Shown here in pieces: positions 53,960 to 62,943 of a DNA stretch of 64,000 nt; position 1 is the first letter of the stretch, and each line of letters opens with the position of its first letter. This DNA comes from CALHKP01 sp963558075. Lineage in GTDB: Bacteria > Bacillota > Clostridia > Peptostreptococcales > Anaerovoracaceae. Under the pieces are notes generated by a model. That model saw nothing but the letters and a program-made list of their open reading frames with translations, made no database searches and was not told the DNA's origin. The stretch lies in contig CAUWFN010000009.1 in NCBI GenBank assembly GCA_963558075.1, positions 53,581-117,580 on the forward strand, read 5' to 3'. A program made the translations under genes and the position numbers.

Positions 53960-54349
53960 ATGGCTATTTTTAATTTCATCATATTCATACTTGCAATGTT
54001 TTCTGGATGCTTTTTTGGAGTGTTTATACTAACATGTGTTGAAGCAAAGTCCCAAGGATTTCAAAACTTTACAGATAAAGTTCATTCGATTATGCCAAAG
54101 AAAATATGGACTCTTGTAACTGTAACCTTTGCTTTTGCAGTAGCTCTTTGTCTTTTGAAGTTTACAGCTCTTACACCTAGTAGGGCAGGAATTCTTGCAG
54201 GAATTATATCCGGAATACCTGTATTTTTCCGTGCTGGTTCAAACATAAATAGAAAAGACATGGAAAAAGCCGCTGAAGAGGAAGAAAAAATTGCCAGAGA
54301 GAAAAAGGCTCAGCGCGACATAAAAAGAAATCAAAGAAAAAACAGATAA
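53960..54349 (+). CDS. Small membrane protein with basic tail, unknown function
   Basis: This 129-residue protein has an N-terminal hydrophobic helix (residues 4-26), a short polar loop, two further hydrophobic segments (about 49-68 and 75-90) and a charged C-terminal tail rich in Glu, Lys and Arg. I do not recognise the family. AGGAGG lies six bases before the ATG. It follows the symporter by 123 bases across a weak hairpin and ends before a strong terminator, so it may belong to the hydrolase/symporter transcript. No enzymatic motif is visible. Confidence 0.6.
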   Translation: MAIFNFIIFILAMFSGCFFGVFILTCVEAKSQGFQNFTDKVHSIMPKKIWTLVTVTFAFAVALCLLKFTALTPSRAGILAGIISGIPVFFRAGSNINRKDMEKAAEEEEKIAREKKAQRDIKRNQRKNR

Positions 54350-54375
54350 AGCTTAAGCTTTGAATTATAGCAAAG

Positions 54376-54429
54376 CAGACCAATTCACTGCTCTTCTCAA
54401 ATTGAGAGTAGCGAACTGGTCTGTTTTTT
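54376..54429 (+). terminator. Intrinsic terminator with long stem
   Basis: CAGACCA (54376-54382) pairs with TGGTCTG (54417-54423), with a second inner stem around CTTCTCAAATTGAGAG, and TTTTTT follows. It ends the plus-strand run just before a convergent gene. Confidence 0.85.
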
Positions 54430-54437
54430 AGTTTGAT

Positions 54438-55403
54438 TTATCTATGAGATGATATTATCTCTTTGAAAAGCTCTTTGGAAATATTGCCTCCTGTTATAAT
54501 CATTGCAGTCTTCTTTCCTTCAAACATGTGGCGATACCTTTTGAAGGCTGCATATACGGAAGCGCTATCAGGCTCTGCAATAACTTTCTCGTTTTGGGCC
54601 ATTTCATATATGGCATCTCTTACTTTCTCATCTGAGACGAGCAAAATGTCGTCGATGCAGTCTCTCGCATTATCAAAGGTATTTTTTGCGCATCCTCCAA
54701 CTAGACTTTGCATTATTGCATCATCTGGGCTACTGAAGAACTTTGTCCACACACCAGTTTTCAGGTTTGTTGTAAGTGCCGGTGAATTTTCTGCTTCGAC
54801 AGCTATGATTTTCACATCCGGCTTTGCCTGTCTGAAGTATGAGCCGTTGGCAATGGCATCGCCGCCACTGCCTTTTGGTATCAATATAATATCAACATCT
54901 GGAAGCTGCTGAAGGATTTCCATGCCTATTGTTCCTGTGCCATAAAGACCCTCTTGGTCCTCTCGGGCATCTATTTTGATCATATTTTTTTCTTCAAATA
55001 CAGACTCTCCGAGTCCGTTTGCTTCATCAAAACTTCTGCCAAAGAAATGAATGTCTGCGCCGAATTTTTCCATTTTTTCAAGCTTTGGTCTTGGTGTAGT
55101 TTCTGGCACAACGATATAGGGTCTTCCTAGATTTAGAAGCTGAGAAGCATATGCCACCGATACACCCTGGTTTCCGGAGGAGATAGTACCATAGCCTCTC
55201 TTGAGCTGCTCTTCTGTAAGAAGTGTAAGTTTTCCGAGTACACCTCGAAGTTTAAAATTTTTAACTACAGGCTGATCGCACTCAAGCTTCATGTAGGCTT
55301 CAGTGTTCCCTTCGCTAAGGTAAAGACTCTTCTCAAGCCTTGTCTTCATTACGAATTTCTCAATGCGCTCGTAAGCGGCTTCGATATCTTTGATGTTTAT
55401 CAT
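54438..55403 (-). CDS. Threonine dehydratase-like PLP enzyme
   Basis: This 321-residue fold-type II PLP enzyme resembles threonine/serine ammonia-lyases without the regulatory ACT domain. The PLP lysine is in VKNFKLRGVLG near residue 50, the substrate loop is SSGNQGVSVAY, and the phosphate cup is PKGSGGDAIANG rather than the usual PxGGGGL. The C-terminal TGGN motif is present. The start is the second ATG (MINIKD), six bases behind GGAGG; the first ATG abuts that site. It is monocistronic. It may be a catabolic deaminase or a racemase-like relative; the substrate is uncertain. Confidence 0.82.
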   Translation of the reverse strand: MINIKDIEAAYERIEKFVMKTRLEKSLYLSEGNTEAYMKLECDQPVVKNFKLRGVLGKLTLLTEEQLKRGYGTISSGNQGVSVAYASQLLNLGRPYIVVPETTPRPKLEKMEKFGADIHFFGRSFDEANGLGESVFEEKNMIKIDAREDQEGLYGTGTIGMEILQQLPDVDIILIPKGSGGDAIANGSYFRQAKPDVKIIAVEAENSPALTTNLKTGVWTKFFSSPDDAIMQSLVGGCAKNTFDNARDCIDDILLVSDEKVRDAIYEMAQNEKVIAEPDSASVYAAFKRYRHMFEGKKTAMIITGGNISKELFKEIISSHR

Positions 55404-55474
55404 ATCCATCCTCCACGAAATAGTCAGAATATATCTTATTATCTTTTAATTTAGCACATTTTATGGCTTCGTAC

Positions 55475-55526
55475 AATAAAAAAAGGACCTAATTCCCATG
55501 AAAAATGTGGGAATATAGAGTCCTTT
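55475..55526 (-). terminator. Intrinsic terminator of the cation exchanger gene
   Basis: On the minus strand AAAGGAC...TTCCCA pairs with TGGGAA...GTCCTTT (with an internal bulge), followed by TTTTTTTATTG. It begins about 49 bases after the exchanger stop. The remaining bases up to the PLP enzyme start show nothing else. Confidence 0.85.
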
Positions 55527-55574
55527 ATTATTTTGGTTAAAATTATTCTAAGATGCGATATAATGTTTTTTTAC

Positions 55575-56528
55575 CTATCTCATTATGATATATGCTGTAT
55601 AGGCTGCGTATATAGCAACAAACATAGCGCCTTTGCCGCGTCCGAAGTTTTCGCCGATTCTTGTAACGATAAAAGTGATAACTGCGATACATATAAGTAC
55701 GAACACGTCTACCATGTTCTCATAAGTTGTCGGTATCGGATTGATTGCAGATGATGCTCCAAGTATGAACATTATATTAAACAGGTTTGAACCTACGGCA
55801 TTTCCGAGGGCAAGACCGCTGTCTCCTTTTCTTGATGCGACAACACTTGTAACAAGCTCTGGAAGGGAGGTTCCGATTGCAACGATAGTAAGCCCAACGA
55901 GAGTTTCGCTCATACCAAGCTGAAGAGCAATAGCAGTTGCAGAATCTACAACAACGTCTCCCCCGATAATTACTGCAGCAAGACCTCCGATTATGGAGAT
56001 TACGCATTTTCCTAGAGAAAGTCTAGGTCTATGAGATTCTATTTCTACATGTGGATCATGCTCGATTCTTGCTTCTTCATCTTTAGATGATAGGGCAGCC
56101 TTTACCATTACAGTAAGGTAGATAATGATAAGAACAAGAAGGATCAGTCCATCGGTTCTGGAAAGCACGTGATTTCTTACAAGGAAAAATAACAAAATTG
56201 TTACTGCCATATTTACCGGCAGGTCACGCCTTAGAATCTGTTTATCAATTTTAAATGGTTTGATCAAAGCGCATACGCCAATTACAACAAGTGTGTTGAA
56301 AAGATTTGATCCTACTACATTACTGATGGCAAGAGAGCTGCTGCCTTTGATTCCAGCGGCTATACTTACGGCTGCTTCTGGCGCGCTAGTGCCAAGAGCG
56401 ACGATTGTAAGCCCTATGATGACCGTAGGAACCCTCATATAAGCGGCAAGCTGTGAACTTCCATCAACAAAAAAATCGGCACCTTTAATCAAAAGAAGGA
56501 AGCCGATGATTAATAAAAAATATGCCAT
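55575..56528 (-). CDS. Calcium/sodium antiporter (CaCA family, YrbG type)
   Basis: This 317-residue membrane protein has about ten helices in two inverted repeats. Each repeat holds the ion-binding signature: GTSAPEAAVSIAAG in the first and GTSLPELVTSVVAS in the second, followed by NVVGSNLFNTLVV and NAVGSNLFNIMFI. A hydrophilic loop around residues 145-170 (histidine- and acid-rich, EARIEHDPHVEIESH) separates the halves. I start at MAYFLLIIGF, seven bases behind AGGAGGAG. It is divergent from the EF-G-like gene. Confidence 0.92.
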   Translation of the reverse strand: MAYFLLIIGFLLLIKGADFFVDGSSQLAAYMRVPTVIIGLTIVALGTSAPEAAVSIAAGIKGSSSLAISNVVGSNLFNTLVVIGVCALIKPFKIDKQILRRDLPVNMAVTILLFFLVRNHVLSRTDGLILLVLIIIYLTVMVKAALSSKDEEARIEHDPHVEIESHRPRLSLGKCVISIIGGLAAVIIGGDVVVDSATAIALQLGMSETLVGLTIVAIGTSLPELVTSVVASRKGDSGLALGNAVGSNLFNIMFILGASSAINPIPTTYENMVDVFVLICIAVITFIVTRIGENFGRGKGAMFVAIYAAYTAYIIMR

Positions 56529-56617
56529 AAATATTTCTCCTCCTGCGAATGTATACAACTTAAATAATAACAAAAAAAAGACATTAAGTCAAATAGTCAA
56601 ACTATTCGAAAAAGCCG

Positions 56618-56646
56618 TTGTATTGGAGGCTTTTATTTGTTATAAT
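56618..56646 (+). promoter_or_regulatory. Promoter of the EF-G-like gene
   Basis: TTGTAT (56618-56623) and TATAAT (56641-56646) have a 17-base spacer, 37 bases before the ATG. A short dyad AATAGT-CAA-ACTATT (56593-56607) lies just upstream and could be an operator. Confidence 0.8.
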
Positions 56647-56682
56647 CGAAGAAAGCAATATAATTTTAGGAGGTCTTATTAT

Positions 56683-58641
56683 ATGAAAGGCTATACAAGT
56701 GAAACTATTAGAAACGTTGCATTACTAGGACATGGCGGATGTGGAAAGACTACATTCCTCGAATCAGCACTATTAGCAACAGGCGTTATCAAGAAATTAG
56801 GTAGAGTAGAAGACGGAAACACTGTTTCTGACTACGACAAGATGGAAATCGAAAAAGGTTATTCTATCAATACATCTGTAGTTCCAATCGAATGGAAAGA
56901 CAGCAAGATTAATTTTATCGATACACCGGGCTATTTTGACTTTGTTGGTGAAGTAAATGCAGCACTTAGAGCTTCTGAAGCCGCAGTTATTCTGGTTGAT
57001 GCAGGTGCAGGCGTTCAGGTTGGTACAGAGGCAGCATGGAAAGCATGTGAGAGATATAAGACTCCAAGATTTATCGTAATTAACAAACGCGACAAGGACG
57101 AGTTTGATTTCTATAAAACTTTTGATGAACTGAAAGAAAAATTTGGTGAAACACTGATTCCTTTCAGCTGGCCACTTTCAGCTGAGATCGACGAAGATCT
57201 AAAAGAAGCTATCGCTATGGCAGATGATGAGTTAATGGAAAAATACTTTAACGGCGACAACTTCACAGATGAAGAAGTAAGAAACGGTCTTGTTAAGGGT
57301 ATTTCTGAAGGTGTTATCGTTCCTGTATGTTCATCAGCATTCCAGCTTGGACACGGAATCGAAGGTCTTCTTGACCTACTTCTAACATATGTTCCTACAC
57401 CACTTCAGCACGGACCATATGCAGGCTTCAACGCAGACAACGAACCTGTAGAGAGAATCTCAGTAACAGATGCTCCAATGTCAGCATTCGTATTCAAAAC
57501 AATTGTTGACCCATTTGTAGGAAAGATTTCTCTGATGAAGGTTGTTACAGGTAAAATTAATTCAGGTACAGAAGTTCTCAACGAAAGAACAGGCAAGATG
57601 GAAAAACTTGGCAAACTGTTCTTCCTGAGAGGTAAAGAACAGCTAGAACTGAACTATGCTGAAGCAGGAGACATTGTAGCAGTTGCTAAACTTCAGTATA
57701 CAGTATCTGGCGATACACTTTGTGATAAGGCTGATCCAATCAGATTCCTTCCACTAGACTTCCCTTCACCTACATACTACATTGCAATTGAAGCTGTAGA
57801 TAAGGCAGACGAAGAGAAAATGGGAACAGGTCTTGCTAGACTAAGAGAAGAAGACCCTTCCTTCGTCGTAGAAAGAAATGCTGAAACACATCAGACTCTT
57901 CTTGGTGGACAGGGAGACATCCAGCTAAGCATTATCCTTGCTAAGCTATTAGACAGATTCGGAGTACATGTAAAGACAGTTCCTCAGAAGATTGCTTACA
58001 GAGAAACAATCAAAGGCACTTCGGATGTTCAGGGTAAACACAAGAAGCAGTCAGGTGGTGCAGGTCAGTACGGTGATGTACATATCAGATTCTCACCATC
58101 AGCTAAGGAATTTGAATTCTCAGAAGAGCTGTTTGGTGGATCAATTCCTAAGAACTATGTTCCTGCAGTAGAAAAAGGTCTCTTAGAGAGCATGCAGAGA
58201 GGTCCTCTTGCAGGATGCAAAGTAGTAAACATCAAGGCAGTTCTATATGACGGTTCATATCACGATGTAGACTCAAACGAAGTATCATTCAAGATTGCAG
58301 CTTCACTTGCATTCAAGAAAGGTATTGTAGAAGCAAATCCTTGCCTACTTGAACCAATCATGCACATGGAAATTACAGTTCCAGATGAATATATGGGAGA
58401 TGTAATGGGTGACATGAACAAGAGAAGAGGTAAGATTCTAGGTATGGAACCACTTCAGTCAGGCGGACAGAAGCTTCTTGCAGAGGCTCCACAGGCTGAA
58501 CTGTTTGATTATGCTCTAGGTCTTCGTTCAATGACTCAGGGTCGTGGAACATTCGAAATGAAGTTTGAACGTTACGAAGAAGTTCCAAAGAACCTAGCAG
58601 AGAAGATTATTGCTGACCATCAGGCAAAAGAAGGTAAATAA
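56683..58641 (+). CDS. Elongation factor G-like translational GTPase
   Basis: This 652-residue protein is an EF-G paralogue of the EF-G2/EF-G-like type, shorter than the 690-residue FusA. GTPase motifs are GHGGCGKTTFL (G1), DTPGYFDFVGEV (G3), NKRDKDEF (G4) and SSAF (G5). Switch I reads EKGYSINTS where FusA has RGITI, so the usual Thr is replaced by Ser. Domains II-V follow in order, with QYGDVHIRF and PDEYMGDVMGDMNKRRG. AGGAGGTC precedes the ATG; the longer frame from 56506 would read through the promoter. It has a strong promoter, highly expressed-type codons and its own terminator. Confidence 0.9.
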   Translation: MKGYTSETIRNVALLGHGGCGKTTFLESALLATGVIKKLGRVEDGNTVSDYDKMEIEKGYSINTSVVPIEWKDSKINFIDTPGYFDFVGEVNAALRASEAAVILVDAGAGVQVGTEAAWKACERYKTPRFIVINKRDKDEFDFYKTFDELKEKFGETLIPFSWPLSAEIDEDLKEAIAMADDELMEKYFNGDNFTDEEVRNGLVKGISEGVIVPVCSSAFQLGHGIEGLLDLLLTYVPTPLQHGPYAGFNADNEPVERISVTDAPMSAFVFKTIVDPFVGKISLMKVVTGKINSGTEVLNERTGKMEKLGKLFFLRGKEQLELNYAEAGDIVAVAKLQYTVSGDTLCDKADPIRFLPLDFPSPTYYIAIEAVDKADEEKMGTGLARLREEDPSFVVERNAETHQTLLGGQGDIQLSIILAKLLDRFGVHVKTVPQKIAYRETIKGTSDVQGKHKKQSGGAGQYGDVHIRFSPSAKEFEFSEELFGGSIPKNYVPAVEKGLLESMQRGPLAGCKVVNIKAVLYDGSYHDVDSNEVSFKIAASLAFKKGIVEANPCLLEPIMHMEITVPDEYMGDVMGDMNKRRGKILGMEPLQSGGQKLLAEAPQAELFDYALGLRSMTQGRGTFEMKFERYEEVPKNLAEKIIADHQAKEGK

Positions 58642-58695
58642 TGCGCCGAATTACATACAATGCAGACAGATGAAAAACATTTTTCTGTAGCAGAG

Positions 58696-58724
58696 GACCT
58701 GCGGTTTATCCGCAGGTCTTTTGT
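58696..58724 (+). terminator. Intrinsic terminator of the EF-G-like gene
   Basis: GACCTGCGG / CCGCAGGTC (nine pairs, loop TTTAT) is followed by TTTTGTGTTT. Confidence 0.9.
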
Positions 58725-58831
58725 GTTTCTGAAAAAACGTTCTAGGAGTCCGATATTATGGACAATAGAGCATGTAAAATTATGCTAATGGTAAAAAATG
58801 AAGATTAGAAATTATGGACGGAGGGATGATT

Positions 58832-59470
58832 TTGCAGTATGAGATAAATGTAAGGTTAAAAAGGATGAAAGTGTTTTATGACAAAATAAAAGCAAAGATT
58901 AGTGTATGTTGTAGAAAATTTGATGATGAGAAAAATGATGCAGACTTGTTTGCGGAAGCAGTGGCGTCCATCAGACCTGTTATTGTAGAACGTGATACGA
59001 TGGAAGGAAAACTAAAATCAATCGAACGATGGGTTAGAAAAATTATAAGAGAAGAAAATTTAAAAGTTGATTACATGAAGGGAGAGCGTGCATTATACAT
59101 AATGACTGATATTGGTTGTTGGAAAATAAAATATAATAGGAAGTCAGATAAATTTTTACTCTATCATAAAAATTTTTATGATAGCGGAATGGACATAAGC
59201 AGAATTGTTTCCGAGGAGTATCACATACAAAAGGATATGGCTAGAAATAAATCTATAATGAAGTTGATAAAATATCTTGCAGATCATGATAAAGCAAAGA
59301 AGATAGTTGAAGTAGACTATAAGAAGCTTCCTAGGGCGACTGCAAAGCAACAGAAATATTATAATTCTTACAAGAACAAAGAGAAACGTGCGGCAACGCA
59401 GAGAGTTTGGGACTTGTTTGAACAGATTGAAAAAGAAAATCCTGAGCTGAAGAGCGCATCGATTTATTAA
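58832..59470 (+). CDS. Unrecognised 212-residue protein
   Basis: I do not recognise this protein. It is hydrophilic and lysine-rich, with no signal peptide or membrane segment. The N-terminal 80 residues are mostly helical, with a possible coiled coil; residues about 80-115 look like strands (ALYIMTDIGCWKIKYNRKSD); a basic helical C-terminus ends ENPELKSASIY. GGAGGG is six bases before a TTG start at 58832; in-frame ATGs at 58814 and 58826 are badly spaced. Codon use is more AT-rich than in the neighbours and it is flanked by terminators or gaps, so recent acquisition is possible. Confidence 0.6.
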   Translation: MQYEINVRLKRMKVFYDKIKAKISVCCRKFDDEKNDADLFAEAVASIRPVIVERDTMEGKLKSIERWVRKIIREENLKVDYMKGERALYIMTDIGCWKIKYNRKSDKFLLYHKNFYDSGMDISRIVSEEYHIQKDMARNKSIMKLIKYLADHDKAKKIVEVDYKKLPRATAKQQKYYNSYKNKEKRAATQRVWDLFEQIEKENPELKSASIY

Positions 59471-59624
59471 ACTGGATATTTATTATATATTGGAATATCA
59501 AAAGGCAGCATAGATATTAAGTGCTGCTTTTTAAATAAAGTAAAAAAGAACACTTGTTTTTACTATAGGGAAGTGATATACTTAAGATAAATCGAGAACA
59601 GATGTTTTGGGAAAGGTGGATTTT

Positions 59625-61019
59625 ATGGCTAAGAAGGCAAAGACAGTATTTGTATGTCAAGAGTGCGGATATGAGACACAGAAGTGGATGGGCCAGTGTA
59701 TATGCGGCGCATGGAACACTTTTGTAGAGGAGAAGGTTGTGCCAGAGTCGGCAAAATCTGATAGCCGCAGGAGAAGTTCATCTTCTTCAGCCACAAGAGT
59801 TAAGCCTGCACCACTCAAGTCGATTGGAACAGGAGAGGAAAAACGCATAGATACTGGGATTGGTGAACTTAATAGGGTTCTCGGAGGAGGCCTTGTAAGA
59901 GGTTCTCTAATTCTGATTTCTGGAGAGCCGGGGATAGGAAAATCAACGCTTATTATTCAGGCCGCTTCTAACATTGCAAACAGACTAGGAGAGGTTTTAT
60001 ATATTTCTGGAGAAGAGTCTGAGGAGCAGATTAGAATGCGTGCAGACCGAGTATGTAGCAATCTAGATGATAATCTTCTTATATTGTCAGAAACAAATAT
60101 GGAAAATATTATGGCTGTATCGGAGAGCTGTAAACCTAAATTTATAATTATAGATTCTATTCAGACTATGTATACTGAAGAGCTTGATTCTGTACCTGGT
60201 AGTGTATCACAAGTCAGAGCATGCGGTAATATGCTGATGAAAATAGGAAAGCAGTATAATATTCCTGTTTTCATTGTTGCACATGTGACCAAGAACGGGG
60301 AGCTTGCAGGTCCGAAAATTGTAGAACATCTCGTTGACTGCGTGCTAAGTTTTACGGGGGAGCGAGATAGTGAGCTTAGAATCCTAAGGGCTTTCAAAAA
60401 CAGATTTGGAACTACGAGCGAGATTGGAGCTTTTAGAATGGAAGAGGAAGGGCTTGTGGAAATTGACGATTTATCTGATAGCTTTGTCGAAAATAGTGAC
60501 AGTAAACCGGAAGGGTCTGTCATAACTGCTGTATATGAGGGAAGCAGACCTGTGATGTTTGAAATACAGGCGCTCACTGCACCTTCTAATGTAGGTTTTG
60601 CAAGAAGAAGTGCTGTTGGTATCGAATCTGCAAGACTCAATATGATACTTGCAGTTTTGGAGAAAAAGGTTGGACTCACTCTCATGAATCAGGATGTATA
60701 TGTCAATGTTGTCGGTGGCATGAAGCCGGATAGCACGGCAGTTGATCTTGCTGTATCACTTGCAATTTATTCATCTCTTAGAAATATCAGAATTTCAAAA
60801 CGCATTCTAGCGATAGGAGAAGTTGGTCTTACAGGTGAGCTGAGAGGTGTGCAGAATATAGAGAAAATAGTATCAGAGGCCGCAAGACTAGGTTATGAGC
60901 ATGTAATTATGCCGCAAAAAAATGCACTATCGCTAAAGGATAAGAGTTTTCCGGGCTGCGAAGTGTGCGGTGTGCGTAACCTGCAGGATGCAATTAGTCT
61001 ATACAAAAGTTTTCAGTAA
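59625..61019 (+). CDS. radA: DNA repair protein RadA/Sms
   Basis: RadA is a DnaB-like helicase that extends branches during recombination. The 464-residue protein has the N-terminal zinc finger CQECG...CICG, the RecA-like Walker A GEPGIGKST near residue 99, the RadA-specific KNRFG motif, and a Lon-protease-like C-terminal domain (NVVGGMKPDSTAVDLAV). I start at MAKKAKTVFVC, eight bases after AAAGGTGG; the longer frame from 59607 includes that site. A bidirectional terminator follows 84 bases after the stop. Confidence 0.95.
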   Translation: MAKKAKTVFVCQECGYETQKWMGQCICGAWNTFVEEKVVPESAKSDSRRRSSSSSATRVKPAPLKSIGTGEEKRIDTGIGELNRVLGGGLVRGSLILISGEPGIGKSTLIIQAASNIANRLGEVLYISGEESEEQIRMRADRVCSNLDDNLLILSETNMENIMAVSESCKPKFIIIDSIQTMYTEELDSVPGSVSQVRACGNMLMKIGKQYNIPVFIVAHVTKNGELAGPKIVEHLVDCVLSFTGERDSELRILRAFKNRFGTTSEIGAFRMEEEGLVEIDDLSDSFVENSDSKPEGSVITAVYEGSRPVMFEIQALTAPSNVGFARRSAVGIESARLNMILAVLEKKVGLTLMNQDVYVNVVGGMKPDSTAVDLAVSLAIYSSLRNIRISKRILAIGEVGLTGELRGVQNIEKIVSEAARLGYEHVIMPQKNALSLKDKSFPGCEVCGVRNLQDAISLYKSFQ

Positions 61020-61102
61020 TCCTTATGGGATTTTGAAATAGGGTGCCTAAGTCATTTGGACTTGTATAGTGGTATCCTCAATATATGTAAATATCGCAAA
61101 CA

Positions 61103-61139
61103 AAAAGACAGCTTTAGCGAAAAACTAAGACTGTCTTTT
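61103..61139 (+). terminator. Bidirectional terminator between radA and the DtxR-family gene
   Basis: AAAAGACAG / CTGTCTTTT with an inner CTTTAG / CTAAG extension is followed by TTTTGC on the plus strand and TTTTTG on the minus strand. The minus-strand gene ends four bases away. Confidence 0.85.
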
Positions 61140-61142
61140 GCA

Positions 61143-61511
61143 TTATTTTTCGATATTAAGATGTTTTTTTATTGCATTGAAGCTTTCTGAGCTGATAACG
61201 TGCTCTATTTTGCAGGCGTCTTCCATAGCAGTTTCCGCAGATACTCCAAGTGACATAAGCCATCCGGAGATGATTTCGTGACGTTCGAGAATCATGTTTG
61301 CGATTTCTTTGCCCGATTCTGTAAGATAGATATATCCTTCTTTTGTAACAGTGATTTCGCCCTGCTCGCGTAGCTTTTTCATTGCAACACTTACACTTGA
61401 TTTTTTGAAGTCCAGTTCATTTGCGACATCTACGGAACGAACAACAGGCTTTGTTTTGCTGAGCATAAGAATAGTCTCAAGATAATTTTCCATAGATTCA
61501 GTAACTTTCAT
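61143..61511 (-). CDS. DtxR/MntR family metal-dependent regulator
   Basis: This 122-residue repressor has a winged helix (SVDVANELDFKKSSVSVAMKKL) and a helical dimer/metal domain, without the SH3 extension, as in MntR. Metal positions are mixed: the MntR Asp8 is Asn (SMENYLETI), Glu11 and His77 (RHEII) are kept, Glu99 is Cys (DACKIEH), Glu102 and His103 are kept. The Cys is the DtxR/IdeR choice, so iron or another metal may be sensed rather than manganese. AAAGGA precedes the ATG. No metal transporter lies nearby in the window. Confidence 0.87.
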   Translation of the reverse strand: MKVTESMENYLETILMLSKTKPVVRSVDVANELDFKKSSVSVAMKKLREQGEITVTKEGYIYLTESGKEIANMILERHEIISGWLMSLGVSAETAMEDACKIEHVISSESFNAIKKHLNIEK

Positions 61512-61690
61512 AGATAAAATCCTTTCACTGATAAAATTTAACTTCTACTTGTTGTTTAACAGGTATCTTAATCGCCTGTGGCAATGCAAGGCACCTGCAT
61601 TTTGACTGTGCTTTTTCTATTATATCATATTACAGCAATGTTTTGGGATTTGATTTTAAATGATATTATTTACGATATTCTTTTCTAATA

Positions 61691-61699
61691 TGTTATAAT
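61691..61699 (+). promoter_or_regulatory. Extended -10 promoter of the aldo/keto reductase gene
   Basis: TGTTATAAT is a perfect -10 with an extended TG, about 58 bases before the ATG. The -35 region (TTTACG) is 19 bases away and weak. The rest of the 245-base gap, towards the DtxR-family gene, shows no clear iron box. Confidence 0.6.
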
Positions 61700-61756
61700 T
61701 AATCATAGTAATTTACAGGGCATTTATATGAGAAGAATATGGAAAGAGGAAAAAGT

Positions 61757-62878
61757 ATGGAAAAAAAGAAACTTGGATTTGGATGTATGAGACTTCCGGT
61801 ATTAAATCCGGAGGATGTTACATCCTTCGATATTCCACAGATAGAAAAGATGGTGGATACTTTTATAGAAAATGGCTTTACTTATTTTGACACTGCATAC
61901 ATGTATCACAAATTTCAGAGCGAAAATATCGTAAAGGAAGTTCTCGTAAAGAGATATCCTAGAGATGCGTACACTATTACAAGCAAGTTACCTGTTATGT
62001 ATCTTGAGACAGAAGAAGATCAGGAGAGAATTTTTAATGAGCAGCTTGAAAAGGTTGGGGTAGATTATTTTGATTACTATCTACTTCACAGCCTGAACAA
62101 AGAAAAGATAGAGACGGCTGAAAGATTAGACAGCTTCGGTTTTGTTCAAAAGAAAAAGGCTGAAGGTAAAATCAAGCACGTGGGACTTTCGTTTCACGAC
62201 GATGCTGAGACTTTGGATAGTCTTTTGACAGCGCATCCAGAAATCGAATTTGTTCAGATTCAGTTAAACTATCTAGACTGGGATCACGAGAGCATCCAGT
62301 CAAGAAAGTGCTATGAGGTAATAAGAAAGCATGGCAAACCGGTATATGTTATGGAGCCTGTTAAGGGCGGAAGCCTTGTGAATATTCCTCAGAAGGCACA
62401 GCTTCTTCTGAAGGGCCTTGACCCTGACATGTCAATTGCTTCATGGGCGATAAGATTTGCAGCAAGTCAGCCTGGTGTAGAAATGGTTCTAAGCGGCATG
62501 AGCAGTTTTGATCAGCTTGCGGATAATATCTCATACATGAAGGATTTCAAACCTCTGAGTGCAGAAGAGGAGGAAGTTGTTTTTAAGGCGAGAGATGTAA
62601 TAAATGATTCAATTGCTGTTCCTTGCACATCATGCAGATACTGCGTGGATGGATGCCCTCAGCATATTGCAATTCCAGAGTATTTTGCACTTTATAATGC
62701 AGAGGTTCAGGCTCTAAATAAGAATTTCTCGACTCAGCAGATGTACTATGAAAATTATCTCGAAAAGCACGGCAAGGCGAGCGATTGTATTGAATGTGGA
62801 CAGTGCGAGAGCATTTGCCCTCAGCATATAAATATTATTGACACACTGAAAAAAGTAGCAGATGTGTTCGAAGACTAG
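61757..62878 (+). CDS. Aldo/keto reductase with C-terminal ferredoxin domain
   Basis: This 373-residue protein joins an aldo/keto reductase barrel (residues 1-270) to a domain with two 4Fe-4S motifs. The barrel has FGCMRLP, catalytic Asp/Tyr in FDTAYMYH and His in YYLLHSL. The cluster motifs are [12 protein letters not shown] and [12 protein letters not shown]. Such fusions are widespread in anaerobes, where they link NAD(P)H or ferredoxin to aldehyde or ketone reduction; the substrate is unknown. I start at MEKKKLGFG behind AGAGGAA; an ATG six codons earlier overlaps this site. The FAH-family gene follows after 65 bases. Confidence 0.9.
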   Translation: MEKKKLGFGCMRLPVLNPEDVTSFDIPQIEKMVDTFIENGFTYFDTAYMYHKFQSENIVKEVLVKRYPRDAYTITSKLPVMYLETEEDQERIFNEQLEKVGVDYFDYYLLHSLNKEKIETAERLDSFGFVQKKKAEGKIKHVGLSFHDDAETLDSLLTAHPEIEFVQIQLNYLDWDHESIQSRKCYEVIRKHGKPVYVMEPVKGGSLVNIPQKAQLLLKGLDPDMSIASWAIRFAASQPGVEMVLSGMSSFDQLADNISYMKDFKPLSAEEEEVVFKARDVINDSIAVPCTSCRYCVDGCPQHIAIPEYFALYNAEVQALNKNFSTQQMYYENYLEKHGKASDCIECGQCESICPQHINIIDTLKKVADVFED

Positions 62879-62943
62879 CGGTACATTCTAATTTTAGTAT
62901 GTGAAAACCGCAGGCCGTTTCTTGTAAAGAGGGAGTGATTTTT

